This document shows, one piece after another, positions 23,720 to 37,310 of a stretch of 64,000 nucleotides of DNA. The stretch is taken from NCBI GenBank assembly GCA_019614645.1, contig JABWDB010000018.1, positions 3,154,501-3,218,500 on the forward strand. Direction: 5' to 3'. The notes under the pieces were generated by a model. That model did not search any database and had not been told where the DNA came from. It saw only the letters and a list, made by a program, of their open reading frames with translations. This DNA comes from Stratiolaelaps scimitus (lineage: Eukaryota; Arthropoda; Arachnida; Mesostigmata; Laelapidae). Positions within the stretch are counted from its first letter, which is position 1. The number at the start of each line of letters is the position of its first letter. The translations under genes were made by a program, and so were the position numbers.

Positions 23720-25770
23720 ACTTACTTATTACTTACTTAATTTTATTCGCGCTATTATTGGCTATGTTGCATATTGCCTGGCATGAGAGCTAAACATTTC
23801 GAAACACGCAGGCAAATGAAAGCCATTTGTGTATAACAAACGTTAGTGCCGTTTTTAGACACACATGTATTGTACGTGCAATATACACAGAATGGATATA
23901 CATCTTCCTGCCTGGCTGACAGTTAGCCCAGCGGAGTACTTATTTACTCTTGTTGAATAGATAGCTGAGATCGGGGAGAGGCTTGGCGATCTTCGCCCTT
24001 AAAAGACTGTCCTTTGTGGGACAGAGTTTCACAGTGCTCCACAAGGCTGAAGGCTACGGAGCCTCACCATCCTTGTAGAATATTCGCTTCGAAATTTCCA
24101 CGATCTATGGGATTCGGAAGGTTCTTAGAAATGCTTCCCAGCCCCTATTTCTGTTTCCCTTTCTGCCTTCGTGCTCAGCCTGTCATTCTCGTCGGTCCAT
24201 CGAAACGTGGCGTCTTTCAACGTGACCTTGGTCATAAAACGGTGTGATGTTCGAATAGCCTTTAACGGAAGCTCGAAAGTGGCCACGCTAGCCGAGGAAG
24301 TATTGTATCTACTTTACAATCTATGTATCTTTGATGTGGCGAAGTGGTGGATTCTTTAGCTGACTTTGTGTCTCTATCGATCGCCCTCTATGGAAACGCC
24401 GCGCATCGCCAGAATAATGATGATTTTGTAAAGATTCACTGTCAATTCGGCGGTGTTAAGACTCCTGAAGACACCTGGCCCAATGTCTTTGATGGTCTAC
24501 TCCATTTTTTTATTTGGTTTTGCTAAAACAGCTTCTAGAATATAATATTATAGTACCAAACGACGAGCCGAGCTCACTCCGGTCCGAACTTCGCTTAGTT
24601 CGGATTCTTTAGTGAAGGACTTAAAGAAGGACTGTCCATACGGTCACAATTTTGTCTCTTGCTAGTAAACGGTGTCCTGGGTGCAAGACATGGGTCTCGG
24701 CCCAAGAGGATGCCCCACGGATAGAGGCTTTCGCAAAGATGAGACACTTGCCACTAAATCAGCGGCGAATTCTGCGGCGATTTCTCATTAAGCTTGAGGA
24801 GCTGTTATCTGTAATTTCCTAGCTTGATGCACCTATGAGCAAAAACAGTCCCCAGAAACTGAGTAATTCCTAGGGCTTAACGACAGAGTTCCCTAAGGAA
24901 GTCTCTCTGAGCTTTAAACTCAATTACCGTGACAGGGTTCGCCATGAAAGATGCGTCAACAACGCGCCTCCGCGTCACACACAACATGACACAACCTAAC
25001 TAAGAGCTTCGTTATTTTTATTAAATTGATTTGAACTTTTTTTCTAATGTCGTATGCACATTTGTTAAAAAATAAATAAAGCCGAACAATACGCGAATAA
25101 ATTTGATCTATCGATTATATATAGGTACAGGATCCTGGGGTCAGTTTGTGATATATGCATACCGAGTTTGTATGAAACAAATAAATCTCAATTTATAGGG
25201 ATGTACTTAAAATTGATATTATTAATATAGTTCGATTGATCCAAGTTAACCGGCCTTAGCGTCTTACGCGTCAATATTGTGCATTCGTTAGTAGCGGCAA
25301 AACGACCCTTCTTGAGATGATTTCATCATCTTGATCTGCTGAGACTTATAATTCTAATAGTCCAAGGGGACTCGTGCTCCTGGCAACGACAAAAGAACGA
25401 TAGAAGCAAAGGATTAAGGCAAGACGTTTAAGGAAATTCAAAAAACCGTTTTAATACACCTCCTTAGTTCACAATTACAATGTAAAGCAACATGTTGCCA
25501 CGTATGTGTTTAATTAAAGAAGATTTTCTGCCGAATGCAGCACAACGTCGCTGTTACGAAATCTCAGAAGTCTGATCGTTCGATGGAACGATAGAAAACG
25601 GAGCGCTACTCATTTCCAGATTAATGGGGATAGTGCCTAATTGAGAGAATGCAATTAATATATGTTAATGCCATGATATTACACATTCTTTCCTTCCGTG
25701 GAGTCTTTTGATTCATGAGTAAATCTCGACTTCAAATCGAATTCTACCAATTAGAAAGTAGACTCATATG
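23720..25770. other. Unassigned region
   Basis: No domain is recognised. Open frames at 24014-24247 and 24171-24359 are short and overlapping. The stretch 24570-24960 is GC-richer and has a minor inverted repeat (TCCGAAC...GTTCGGA near 24580-24601), but no family signature. Confidence 0.4.
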
Positions 25771-25774
25771 TATG

Positions 25775-25843
25775 TATATATATATATATATATATATATC
25801 CTATTGCAATGTGGTATATATATATATACCACATTGCAATAGG
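25775..25843. repeat. (TA)n tract with adjoining 46-bp perfect palindrome
   Basis: (TA)n at 25775-25799 runs into a perfect palindrome at 25798-25843: ATCCTATTGCAATGTGG, an AT centre, then the complement. There is no spacer. The layout, unique arms around an AT core, is the same as in the longer palindrome at 13.6 kb. Confidence 0.9.
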
Positions 25844-25849
25844 ATCTCA

Positions 25850-28818
25850 TCTTGATAAGTGCTTCAGAAGGATCATTGGAGAACCCCATCATCTTCAGAA
25901 TTTCCGTCTCTCACTTGCTTGCATTAATCAATTAGTGTTTGCCATCCACGCTAACACTGATTGACATTACGTGACGGCCTCAATATAGTCAACAATAAAT
26001 TAACTGGCGTATGGTGGGCTAAAACGAACCGTTTTTCACTTGGATATTTTGAATGTGTCGCATATTACTAATAAGTTTATTTTGTTTGTTATAGTAGTAG
26101 CAAGCGTGTGCGTATGACTTGCCGTATGAACCAAAATCCCTCAGCGACGCCTCACAATTGGGCTCGGAGCCGGTGGCACCTGTATTGAGGTTGCCAGCCC
26201 TCCAGTTGTCACTCATGTGTCAGTTTTCAGGGCAAAGTGTTGTGCAATCGATCGTCTCGTGGGATGACACAGTGTCAACGGGTCGCTCGTTGAAGGCGTA
26301 TATGTCATTGGTGGCTGAAGTACAGTATATCATCTCTGTGGTTTGGATGATGCGGCGCCTATCATATTTGCGAACATCAACACCACTTCGTCAGGGGCTT
26401 CGCCTCCGGCTAAGCGACCGGCGCAACCTGCTCGTGTACTGAACACGGCGATTGCCGTATCTTATTATACATTTCCACAAGGAATCCTGCCTTGGGATGC
26501 AGGTGAAAGAAATGGTGAAAAATTGCCGTATGGCGCAGAAATAGCGTTTCCTTCCGTGAAAAACGTGTACGTAGGCTGATTTTGATTCAATAAATATATG
26601 CATCTCAAATGGTTTACTGGTCACTGCATATATCTCTCTCTCTCTCTTTGCTGCCGATGTGAAGCTTTGCATTCACTGAACAAAAAAACGTCGGGGATAA
26701 GATATCGCATATTTCGCGAAGTTCTTTTCAGTAAGACAATCACCAAGTAGCGTAGAATAGAATTTAATTATGCCGGAAATGCCCCACACGTGCCACATAC
26801 GTCCTGAGATCTGTTGTTCACTTTTACTTATTTGAATTGGAAGTTATTAAACTTCAAAGGACCGCAAATTCTGCTTAAAACACCCCAACAATATAGGTAT
26901 AATATAAACGCGATACGTGACTATTTTACATATAACTACTAGACTAATCTACATATAACTACTAGTTTACTCTGTAACACGAGCAGTACGACTATAACGT
27001 ATAGGAAAGCTCGTCTCGTTTATAGCTGCCCGATACATCCCGCTTGGCAGTTTACCTGTTATCATCCCTTTGCTCAACACCCAGACAAACGCTAACGGCG
27101 GAGGCCATCTAACTGCCTCAGCTGGCTAAAGTGGGGTACGGCTAGAATAAGTTTTGACAGTCTGTCCTCTAGCCCAGGTTAGAGGAAGCGTTCTGACCTT
27201 GCGAGATGCAAGGGAGAGGTAGCGAAAGACCTCACCAACTGACGGATGGTTGGTAAGTGGGAGAAGCTCACGTAGATCGAACAGTAAAGGATAGTGCTGG
27301 GATCATCTGACTGGTGCGGATTTGGAACTTTTGAATGCGTCGCATCGTTATATTGAGGAGAGAGATTAGAATAGAGGACTAGGACACGCAGCGATACCAG
27401 GCTATGGTTCAGATCGCTCAAAAGTCAAGGAAAGTGGGCGCACTAATAGGGGAAAACGACATATGTGAATGATTTCTTCATAGCTTCGACTACAGACTGG
27501 AAGTCGAGTTTAGGTCGTTGTTAAAAATTGGTAATGGCCACCTTCTTGGGTAAATCTCCTTCTTTGTAGAGTACGAAGTGGCCGCGGTTGTAACACATAT
27601 ACGATTGTAACAGGTCAGTTGATTTATGAAGCTCTTCGTTTCGAACTATGCTGGACAGTCTGCTGATGTATAATAGTAAATTATATCGTGAAGTTTCAAA
27701 AAATACCCTCTGCTGATAAAATAGATCTTCACCTATCACACATTATACGAATATCCTTGGAGTTCATGTTGCACTTAAGAAGAACATAGTGGAACCAAAC
27801 GAAATTGTCAGGCCACTTTCAAAAACCAGAAAAGCTTCGAAAAACACATTCCCGAATTTTGATATGTCTGTGGGTTTACTCTTTGAGCTTGTATCTATGT
27901 GCGAAAGATGGTGTGTAGAACGGCGGCCTTGGGCGTCAAACGTCAAAGATACCCTGCCACGGGAAAAACCCCTATAGGCCCTATAGGTTTCCACCTATAC
28001 ATGGGTATAGGTCTGTTATTTTTCCCTATGGTTTATGCACCGTCTTCGTATATACATTATTTCAGGTGTTTCTCTCTTTCAGGTGTATTCTCGTGTTTCT
28101 GCTTGCCCAATCAGTGTGGTATAGAATACTGGCAGACATGTATTTCATTTTCCTTCCAAGCATTTTCGAAGTGAAAGTCCACTCCTCTGCATAGCTGACG
28201 CTCACTAAAAGATGAGGTCTTTATTCTTCAGTCCTGACCTATCCTTTGTTGTTAGGTGAGCTCGTCGCTGATAGGCTGCGACACGAGGAGCTGAATACCT
28301 AAGAACAGAGTGGGACCGAGTCCTGGTGCACCCTCAGGGCACAGCACAAAGCAGCCAATCAGGCCTTTGAAGATATTAGACAAGGATCGGTATACTTTTA
28401 TAAACTTTTATATAGAAAATATATTAATGATTATTATTATTGGTATTATATTCGTGTCTTGTTTACGTTTTCATGTTTTTTTTTATCCAAAATCCGTATT
28501 AGGCATTTGAGGCATTTTTATATTATATTTTGAAAACATTTTCTTATTTACATATTTCGTTGTAATTTTCATTGTTATTTGGCTTTACTTGTATTAGCAA
28601 TCTGGTATTGTAATTTTAAATTGCATTTGTGGTATTAAAAGTACGTTAAATTTGTAGGTTAATTGCCTTCTCACCAAAGCAGCGCAGCTATCCAAAGCGG
28701 ATTCCGTCCGAACACACAAAATATGCATGCAAATATACCGAAAATCACAGACCGGTAAGTTTCCTGACATACGGAAAGTGCTAGCCGCCAAATAAGCATA
28801 ACTTGAATTATATATATA

Positions 28819-28855
<37 letters not shown>

Positions 28856-31480
28856 CGACTATTTGGTAGGGCATAATCTCGAAATTGATGTCTGGTAATT
28901 GTTTCAACTTTGCGAAGTTTATATACAATTGAGGCAAGTTTTAGAGCCCGTTTCAGACGAGGCGCGTACGTCAGTTCCCTCTGATCCGACACACTCTGTT
29001 CTATCTCTTTGAGCTCCGTTGTACTTTGCGTCCCCTTAAAATAATAAGCAGGCCAGCAACCAGAATAGTTTCAGATCGGCACCATTTTGTAAATATGGGG
29101 TGAATATAGAGGAAAACACTATGACCCTACAGGGTCACAACTGATGCCCTGGTCCGAGCAGATCCTCAGTGAAGGTAATTTCGTTAATGTGGCCGACCGT
29201 TCCCCGTTTTTCCCATTACCAAAGCGAAGTGAGAGAGACCCAGTAATGGACAGGCGACCGGAGATGAACTTGGATTAGGTGGAGCCGCATCAGCCTAACC
29301 AGACACTGGGAGGCAAAAGTCGAGACGAGCATTGCCTACTGTCAGAATACAGCTTCGCCGCTGGCTACACCGTAGAGATGAGTTGTAGAGATAAAACTTG
29401 GTCTAATCAGAAGCGTCACTGTTCCTTGGCAAAGGCTGACACCGATTCAGATAATTAAAGTCTCAATGTAGCATTTTATAGTGTATCTCCTGTAACGCAT
29501 TTCTCTTGAACCCATCGCCGATGGTAGGCAGACATCCTTAAATATGAGTTAGATTAATTCAATATATTTTCAGACGGCAACCACCGTCCTCGATACCCGT
29601 AACGGCATATATCATACTCAGAGAAACTCTACCAATTAAGATGAACTTAATAGAGAGCAAAATAGTTTCGTATGAGTTGGCAGTTCATCGTCAGTTATAC
29701 TTCCATGGGACTATTGTAATGCTTACACATAGCTATAGTCTGCCCAATCCAAAATATTGAGACACACATCAAAGTCCAGTTCGTGTGAAACGGTGTTGGA
29801 CTCAATAGAGAGTGTTATCCATTATTCAAAATATAATTGACTGAGTTCATTTTATACTTTTACCTGTAATAATGTGAATATTGTTGGCTGCATTACCCAC
29901 TTTTAGGCGCCACGCACTCGAATTAATGGTCAGAATGAATGGGATATATTATTGTGCTTAAAATGGCCTGGGTTAGGTTCGATTGGCCTGTGAAAAATAG
30001 TTGGGGTAATTACGAGATGTTTCGAGCGAGACGACAGCCAAAGTCGCTCAATGCCAAGTATATGCCTATATCATAACCTGTGTGGTAAATGCTTACAGCT
30101 CAGATTAAAGGAAAAAACTGGCTTCATATGATATTGCATTTATATCATGGTATATACATTTTTCAAACAGTGGCTTGTTAACGAACTGCAGTGGTACACT
30201 ATTTACATTCTCGTAATAGTAATAATATAATAGCATAGTCTAAACACTGCTAGCTCCGTCTCTATTTACAGAATCACACATACACAATGCTCATAGCACA
30301 AAACAGATTTACAGCAGTTTTTTTTCTTTCTCACCGTTGTACGTAAGCTTTCCAATACGCTTGTTCCCGTTCGAGTCGATAGCACGTAGATATAATGTCT
30401 GGATTCCGATTCAAATGAAGGCATTTCACCATGACTCTCCCGAAGCGCAGACGGGACATAGCGAAACATGTGAAATCGTATCATCTAAGCTTCGAATACT
30501 GCATTCGAACAATGACAATGTAACTGGTCTAAAAATAGCGCTGAAATTTCAAAGACCTAAACACGCGAAAGGTATTTCGGAAGCATTTGCGTAAAACGTG
30601 TAGGGCAATAACCTTAGCGATGGAATGGTGCACCCGTGTTCGATTTATACATATATACAACGAACTTATTATTGAACCCTGGGTCGTACTGTGTGAGCTA
30701 ACAATAGCTTGTGTATACGAACAATGCGGCACCATATGATTATTAGTCTAATGAATGCGCGGACTGATACGCCATGAATGGATTCAGCGGATGACGAAAC
30801 GCTGACTGTTCATGCATATAACAAGACGATGAGTAAACTTGACCTTTACCAATTTCCACTAAGCTCTCCTTAGAATAGAGTGAGATCGTCAAAATTGACG
30901 ACCGTTTAGGTAGACTAGATAGTCCCTATCGCGCACATTGAAGCTTGCCACGTCAACACTTTAATCTCTAGTTACAGAGAATAGATGAGCATGGCAGTGA
31001 TTTAAGAAATACAACGTGATACAAGTATCCAGCAGTGAAGAGAGTGAATTTAAATGAAAGAAAAATAATAGAAACGTATATCAGTAGAGTGATTAAAAAA
31101 TTAATTCAAACAATACCGCCTTTCACTTCATTTAGGGTATTCAAACCATCGCACCCAAGGGAATCTTTCCGCGCTGCTGCATGTATTTTAAGCATAAATA
31201 AAAACAGATTCCTCCAGATTTGCCTAGTAAACTCCAGAGATCAGTCTTCGAATCAAACCAGCAACATAAATTACGAAGGCAACACTCCGAAGGCTGTGGC
31301 TAGGCCTACGTTGGCCTGGACTACCTCTGAGTTAAAAGGGCAGCATACGTCTGTCCAAGTAAGTCCCAACCATCTGGAAAGAAGGCATAGGAACTGGCAC
31401 GTTCATCCATATATCCACCCGCCTTCAAAGGCTATTTGCTCAAAATGTCGACCTGCTTGTTAGACGAATTCGCACGTAAA
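25850..31480. other. Unassigned AT-rich region
   Basis: About 5.6 kb without a supported gene. It contains (TC)n at 26634-26648, a locally repetitive CCTATAGG/CCTATA patch near 27970-28012, and a long (AT)n tract at 28808-28855. The frame at 31035-31463 (142 codons, plus) is the longest; it is Lys/Asn-rich at its start and matches nothing I know. Confidence 0.4.
28808..28855. repeat. (AT)n microsatellite
   Basis: Alternating AT with a single C interruption near 28820. Confidence 0.92.
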
Positions 31481-31499
31481 AACATTCATTGATACGTAC

Positions 31500-32695
31500 G
31501 TTCATACAAACACACAGATCTGCCAACAGCAGCCGGCACGCCCGGCCCCAGTCACAGACAGATGTCTGGATCGGTGGCCATGTGTGTGCTTGTTTTCCTA
31601 CCATGCCTGGAAGCTGGTGAAAGTAGTATTCACATCGTTCGAAGGAGGGTGCGTTCTTGCGGGAATAGTTGGTCGCGATGCGAACGATTATCGCCGCGGC
31701 CGCGCCGTCAGCACCAAGCTCCGCTGGTAAACGCTGCTCAGCAAGAAGTGCTGCTGAGCGACAAGGCTGTTGGTGGCTCGTCGGCGAGTCTTTTAGGCCT
31801 CTAGCCGATAGCCAACCAACCTCGACGTCATTCACTATGCAAACCAGAGCCTCTGGGGGACTGTGGTAGTAGAGTAATAGTAGCAGTAGTTCTAATAAGG
31901 ACGGTAACTACAATACGAAGGGTAGAGCAGCTCCTGGATGACGGCAGAGGCACCGAGCTGGCCACAAACAGCAGTCAGCCGAATGGGCCGGCGAAGCGAA
32001 GTCCGAGGAAAGGCGAGTTGGTTATACAACCAGGTGTAATGTATGCCTGTTATAGCTATTTCGCCCGGTGGCAGCGTTCAAGGTACCGACGTTCGGCTGT
32101 CACACGGACGATAGTCGGTGTTAACGCAGGATGTCCTAGCGCTGGCGCTTGCCCCCAAGTGCTGCTGCCAGCAAGTGGCGTTAGTATCCGCGCTGAGTCG
32201 TATATGCGTAACGATGACCAACGGGAGACTCGAATGCCGGCCGCGGTGATTGCCCGTGATGTACCCGTACAACGAACGAAGCAGACGTTGTGCATGCGAA
32301 TACTCGGCCTTTCCTTGTTGCGCGGGAACGCGGCGAAGAAGCCGGATCCAGACGCATACCCAACACGTCGCTCGGCGGTGGGAGCTCAGTGTTCGTGTTG
32401 GCCCGCGGAGCCGCCGAAGACGCCAGGAGTGGATAGTGGTGGCCGTCTTGCCAGCCGTGTTCACAATGCTGTATCATGCGAATGCCCCGAAGGGTAATAT
32501 ATTATATTTAGATGGAAATAGGCACTAATCTTAACGGCGTACTGTGCAGAGGGGAGAGGAGAGAGAAAGAGAGAGAGCAAGGCTTGAAGGAACATGCCAG
32601 AAACAGCGAGACGGCGAGCACGTGTTCGTTACAACGTTCGCGATGTGGGCCGAATGATAAATTGGTAAAGGTTACGTTGCGGGCCTCTGGTGAGT
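31500..32695 (+). other. GC-rich island, possible promoter or first exon of a host gene
   Basis: This stretch stands out as GC- and CpG-rich against AT-rich surroundings. Because of that, several frames are open on both strands (for example 32018-32497 plus and 32078-32464 minus). None has a recognisable domain, so I do not call a CDS. A purine GA tract lies at 32548-32579. At 32690 the sequence CTG/GTGAGT is a textbook 5' splice donor, after which composition returns to AT-rich. Together these fit the 5' end of a plus-strand gene: a promoter or 5' UTR exon followed by an intron. The direction and the exon itself are inferred. Confidence 0.3.
32548..32579. repeat. GA-rich tract
   Basis: A GAGAGGAGAGAGAAAGAGAG-type purine run inside the GC-rich island. 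In arthropods, GA tracts near promoters can bind GAGA-type factors; that role is only a possibility here. Confidence 0.75.
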
Positions 32696-32699
32696 GAGA

Positions 32700-33318
32700 G
32701 GATTTCCGCTAATTTCTTATCTATTCGCACCATCCCCCTACATGGGAGATGTGGATGTGGATACGGTTAGATATGCTTAAAATACAGTGGCTGTGCCGAT
32801 TGGGCCGGATTCTACGCAAGGGTAGAAATTATTAGCATTTGATAGATTTTGGCTCATTGATGAAGACACAGACAGTGTCAATAATGGTAATGGTTTCAGT
32901 CTTCAATCTTCTAAGCGAAACTTAGGTACGGGTGAAGCTCAGCAGAGCCAGCAACATGTTCATACTATAGTTTAGTGGGAATTGTAATATAATTAATTTG
33001 CCAAAAAAACAGTAATACAATTCTATGTCTTAAAATTATATATTCTTATTATTATGTATTCTATATAATATGTATAGATAAATAAATATAATTATTTTTT
33101 AAATTAATAATTATATTTATTATATATATATTCTTCTTATATTATTCGTCCCTTGAATCCTGTCGTTCCATGAGTGAGCGCCTGTCATCAACACTATCTC
33201 CTAAATTTTTCGAAGGAAATGATAAAAATTTTTCCTAATGTATGACTATACATGCCAAAATCGTTTATTTCACTCGAGAGATTGACCAAAACTAAACTAT
33301 GAACGACATACGATTTAG

Positions 33319-33350
<32 letters not shown>

Positions 33351-36300
33351 GGACGCTAAGAATACCGCAGGTCACAATATCTGTTAGTGTTCCAACGGAG
33401 GTAATGCTATCACATTTATATATATATATATATATATACATAATCAGATTCTTGTTTCTTTCATTCGAATGTATGTTCGGTCACCCTTTGTCTGATGAGG
33501 GTTTACATAACCAGCTGTACATTTGCGTGATGCATAAGGTACGAGCACCTTTTCCTGTTGGACCACAAGATCTATCAGCAGGCACACTTTAGCACGTTTC
33601 AATCGGGCCACGTGATCACTACACCATATCCCCCACAGCAGCGTGTACTTCAATAGCTACTGTGGCTGCATCAGCCCTTGTTTTAGCTTACAGGTAACAG
33701 CATCCGTACTAACAAACTTAGAAACCCGTCGAACGTGCAAATGGTAAAGTGCTTTCCTTTCAACATAGGGCCTTCATGGATTCGAAGAAAGTTGGACTGC
33801 AGATTAGCGACGTACCCTTGTGAATCTTGTATAGGACACCGCGCTGATAAAGGAAGAAAAAGCTCAGCAACAAATCCGAGCTCATCCGTAGCCTGTGTGC
33901 GCGCTTCCGTGCGAAACCACTCCAAGGCTACGGCTGCACACTATCCGCTGTAACGAAGCCACCATAACGAACCGTGGCAACACACTTGATTCTAAATGAG
34001 GCTTTTCTCAATAGCATGTACGTGACTCAACACCTTAGACAGCGTGGATGGTCTTATTCTGACAGCTGAAGGGTGTCCTATTTAGCGTGGACGACGTGCT
34101 AAATAAGCAGTGTGGGACGAGGTTTCTTATCAAACCTGGGGTAGTTGTATGATTATACCTGCTATAAGTAAACTGCTACCGTATAAGGTGATTCCTGGAT
34201 CTTCAAGCCTACTTATAGCGAATGCCGTCATGGCACAGGTCAAGAAAGCTAAATTTTAACACAATTTTAAAGTTTCGAGTATTTTTGTGTAATACTTTGT
34301 TATTTGGACAACATCATAAGGATAATAATGTGATCTGGAATGAGCCTGCAAAAGGGCACCGAATCGGACAAGGGACTTTCAGGTCGAACTATTAGATTTG
34401 ACTGAGGCGACACGCCTAGACAACGATAAGCGGTAACAATTTCAGTAGAAATATGCCCATATTACCTAGGAACTGCGATTTTCCCCTACATCATTACCTT
34501 GCTGAACTGAATTTTAAGATGTGTCTGAAAATGGATTTCTTACAAAGTCTACGCCTGCTGTCGCAGGCTTCCGTTACATTGAGAAGGATGAATCAGGCAG
34601 GATCAACAGTCAACAACCAGCTTGTTTTCCTTGCCGATGCAGGCAGTGGCTCCTGATGGCGAAACACGTAGATTTAACTGGTGCTAAATATTGGCGTTTG
34701 TTAACCACTGATCAATATACTTGGTTTTGTAGGTGGATCATCCTAATTCTTCACACAACTGAAACATCATGTGCCTTGCTCGCTCTCGTTTAGAGCATTT
34801 CGGGGTGATGGTAACCCCAAGTATAAGCTCCTTGAGCTCATCATTCTAGCGTCTTGGAGCTTGGGACGTTGACTCTGACCGCGTTTAAGGGGGAGCCCAT
34901 CTGGGATTTCGATCGAACTCGATCTGACGACGTCGGATAATTCTGTGGGAGCGGGCATTCGTGCGAGCTGCTCTACCATACCGTCGGCATGTTCCTTGGA
35001 AGCCCTGCTTCATCTTATATCAGTTCTTTTAACCTTACCGTATGTCCTAAGGGGTAAGACTGTCACCTCATCAGTAATAACTAAGTTTGTGTCTCCACAG
35101 ACGAATTGTGCAATATTCAGAAAGTCCAAACCCTAAATATACTCGCTGGTTTGTCCATAGAGCTTCACTTGGACAGCTTTTATTGAGGGGTGTGTACGCG
35201 TGTAGTAAATACAACTTAATCAACTAATCCCGGTAGCGAGGCAGAGTAAGTCACCCACATTTTCAATAATACATATACTGTGCAGAGCCTTATTGGCGAC
35301 ACGTATAGGGCGTCGAAACTAATCAACAGTTCTGTACAGGGTCATAAATACATCATTCCATCGATGATCATCAAGGGGTCTCGTGGTAACGCTAGTTTCA
35401 ATTTCGACTTAAGCCCCGGTATTACGCCCCAAAAGCCGATAATGTTGGATACTGCAATAATTAAATTTGCTCAATTGGCATTTATACAGATGGTGCTGTA
35501 AATGGTGCTTTCTATCTCACAGCCGAGAATTGCTGTCGAGTTGCTCGAGTCGTCCAGCGATTTAAATGAGAACGGGTACATATGATATCACAGAATATAT
35601 ACGGAATCATAATCAGAGCTATTGAACTCCAACATCGCACACTGATCGCGTAGGTATGTTTCGCGCGAACATTTTCGAAGTTGGCGATTTCGCCCAGGAC
35701 CCTGCCTCCCTTTGAACGCCGTTACGCAATTTTCGAAAAGGGCATATCAGGCACGTATTTCGTCTTTCAGTACGAAGTGCGTTGTTGTGTAATATTTATG
35801 AGTAAAAAAATACATATGAATCTATGAGGCATCGTTTGTGCCTTACTGGTTTCCGGTGCAAGGTGAATTCGCTCACATTAAGAATTACCGGGAAAACTGT
35901 TCAAAATACGAGAGGCGGCCAACCACAAACCAAGTTGCCAATGAAGTGTGTACGATGTAATTTTTTATTCTCGCATACGTGTTGTAACGTGTACTGGTCA
36001 CAGTGTACATCAACGGTACCTCAGCACAGGTTCCCCAAAAAAAACAACCCGTGGCCTGCCTGTTTTCGATTTAGGCCATGGTGATAATTTCGACTATGCA
36101 CCAGACACGGCCCTGCTGTTGTTGCTGTCCATTGAGACCAGACAACGTGAGCGAGCTTCAGCGATCCTTGCCTGGGGGAGGGCGTGCCTCTAATGGCAGA
36201 ACAGTGACTGCTAAGCCTGCAGTCAGTGGCTTGAAGCACCGTGACAGTGGACACGCAGCCGTGAGCACAGGCCTGCTCTAATGTTCAGGCAACACGGTGA

Positions 36301-36994
36301 GGGGCTACACAAAGCGGGGCGACGGCGGCACCGGCAACGCAGTAGGATAATCGCAGTTATCGCTTTCCGCTGGCCTCTGCAATGCTGATTTAGAATACAG
36401 ACGTTGACGATGTCGGCAATGGACGCAAGTCGACAATACAAACAGCATGGACACGGACGTTTAGCTATTAACATTGGTGATTGCGACAGATATACATAGT
36501 AATATCTGGGAACATGATGCTGTTAGAAGGTAATCTCCTTGACAATGATTTCCAGTTGATAATAGATGTGAGAAGCAATGCTTTCACGGAAGTATTGCAT
36601 TTATCTGTGGAATATTACGAACCACATACTATCTTAATACTTGATCAGCAAACGATCGCTTTATTACTGCAGGGCTAAACACAGATTTGAGCCGGAGCGC
36701 TCTGGCCGTTGTATCTATCGACCGGTTCTGATTCCGTAAGCGATGCGACTTGTAAAACTCGCAAGTGGGATTACCTAAATCGATTAGTTAGGGGGTAATT
36801 CAGCACTGGCTCTTGGCGACCGAAGGGGTAAATGAGCCTAGGTTTGCGATCACCCGTCAGCTCTTATAACGTATTATGAAACTGCATTCACGGAAGGAGC
36901 ACTGTTAAAATCCGTCGTAGTAAAACCAAGTATTACTAAATCAAGCCGATTGTAGGCTGCGACTCGATGAAATATGTGTCGCAGTAACGTATTT
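32700..36994. other. Unassigned region with two (AT)n tracts; possible LTR-element trace near 35 kb
   Basis: (AT)n occurs at 33320-33348 and 33418-33438. On the minus strand between about 35200 and 34820, a broken reading includes VKLYGQTSEYI, a stop, then GLDFLNIAQFVCGD. This faintly resembles the end of a retropepsin domain of an LTR retrotransposon, but the flap and active-site DTG are not visible. The segment 36100-36480 is GC-richer and unrecognised. Confidence 0.35.
33320..33438. repeat. Two (TA)n microsatellites
   Basis: Alternating TA at 33320-33348 and again at 33418-33438, with unique sequence between. Confidence 0.9.
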
Positions 36995-37002
36995 GAACGA
37001 TC

Positions 37003-37310
37003 ACCTGCCCACCTCTTTCCCTCCCTTGCTTTTGAAACGTTAGGCGGGCACGACCCCCTTACTGCGAACATCCTCGAAGGGGTCTACCATAGGCTGATCC
37101 GCGCCACCGGGGACAAGCGCGCAGGATCTGTCCGTCTGCAACGCCTGTCCCTCGCTGTGGGGCAGAGAGGCAATGCCATCGCCTTCCTCGGGACAATGTC
37201 GGCCTCAGCCCCGGTCCCCAACTAATCCCCCCCTCCAAATGATCGCTATCGAGAACTAAAGCGTATTATATTGCAGTTCCGAAAATAAACCTGATTTTTG
37301 AAACTGAAAC
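37003..37310 (+). pseudogene. Retroelement ORF tail, copy C, with its 3' end
   Basis: The plus-strand frame beginning HLFPSLAFETLGG continues as LEGVYHRLIRATGDKR, then RLQRLSLAVGQRGNAIAFLGTM, and stops at 37223-37225. This is the C-terminal block of the domain seen in copies A and B. After a short C-rich 3' UTR the conserved tail follows (37250-37292), then a TTGAAACTGAAACTTGAAAC repeat. The abrupt start inside the domain and the intact 3' end are the hallmark of a 5'-truncated retrotransposon insertion. It shows that the nuclease-type protein and the shared tail belong to one element. Confidence 0.7.
37250..37292 (+). repeat. Shared 3' tail, locus 2
   Basis: CGAGAACTAAAGCGTATTAT, then ATTGCAGTTCCGAAAATAAAC. 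It follows copy C directly, so here it is the 3' end of the nuclease-domain retroelement. Confidence 0.8.

Noticed and set aside
31035..31463. 142-codon plus-strand frame
   Set aside because: Length alone is weak evidence in AT-rich DNA; no motif, no codon bias visible, no neighbours.
32018..32497. 159-codon plus-strand frame in the GC-rich island
   Set aside because: Minus-strand frames of 128 and 98 codons cover the same bases. High GC lowers stop frequency and explains all of them.
33299..33592. Frame with YIYIYIYI repeats
   Set aside because: It is a translation of (TA)n microsatellites. The same applies to similar frames at 1964, 15534, 28671, 43058 and 47065.
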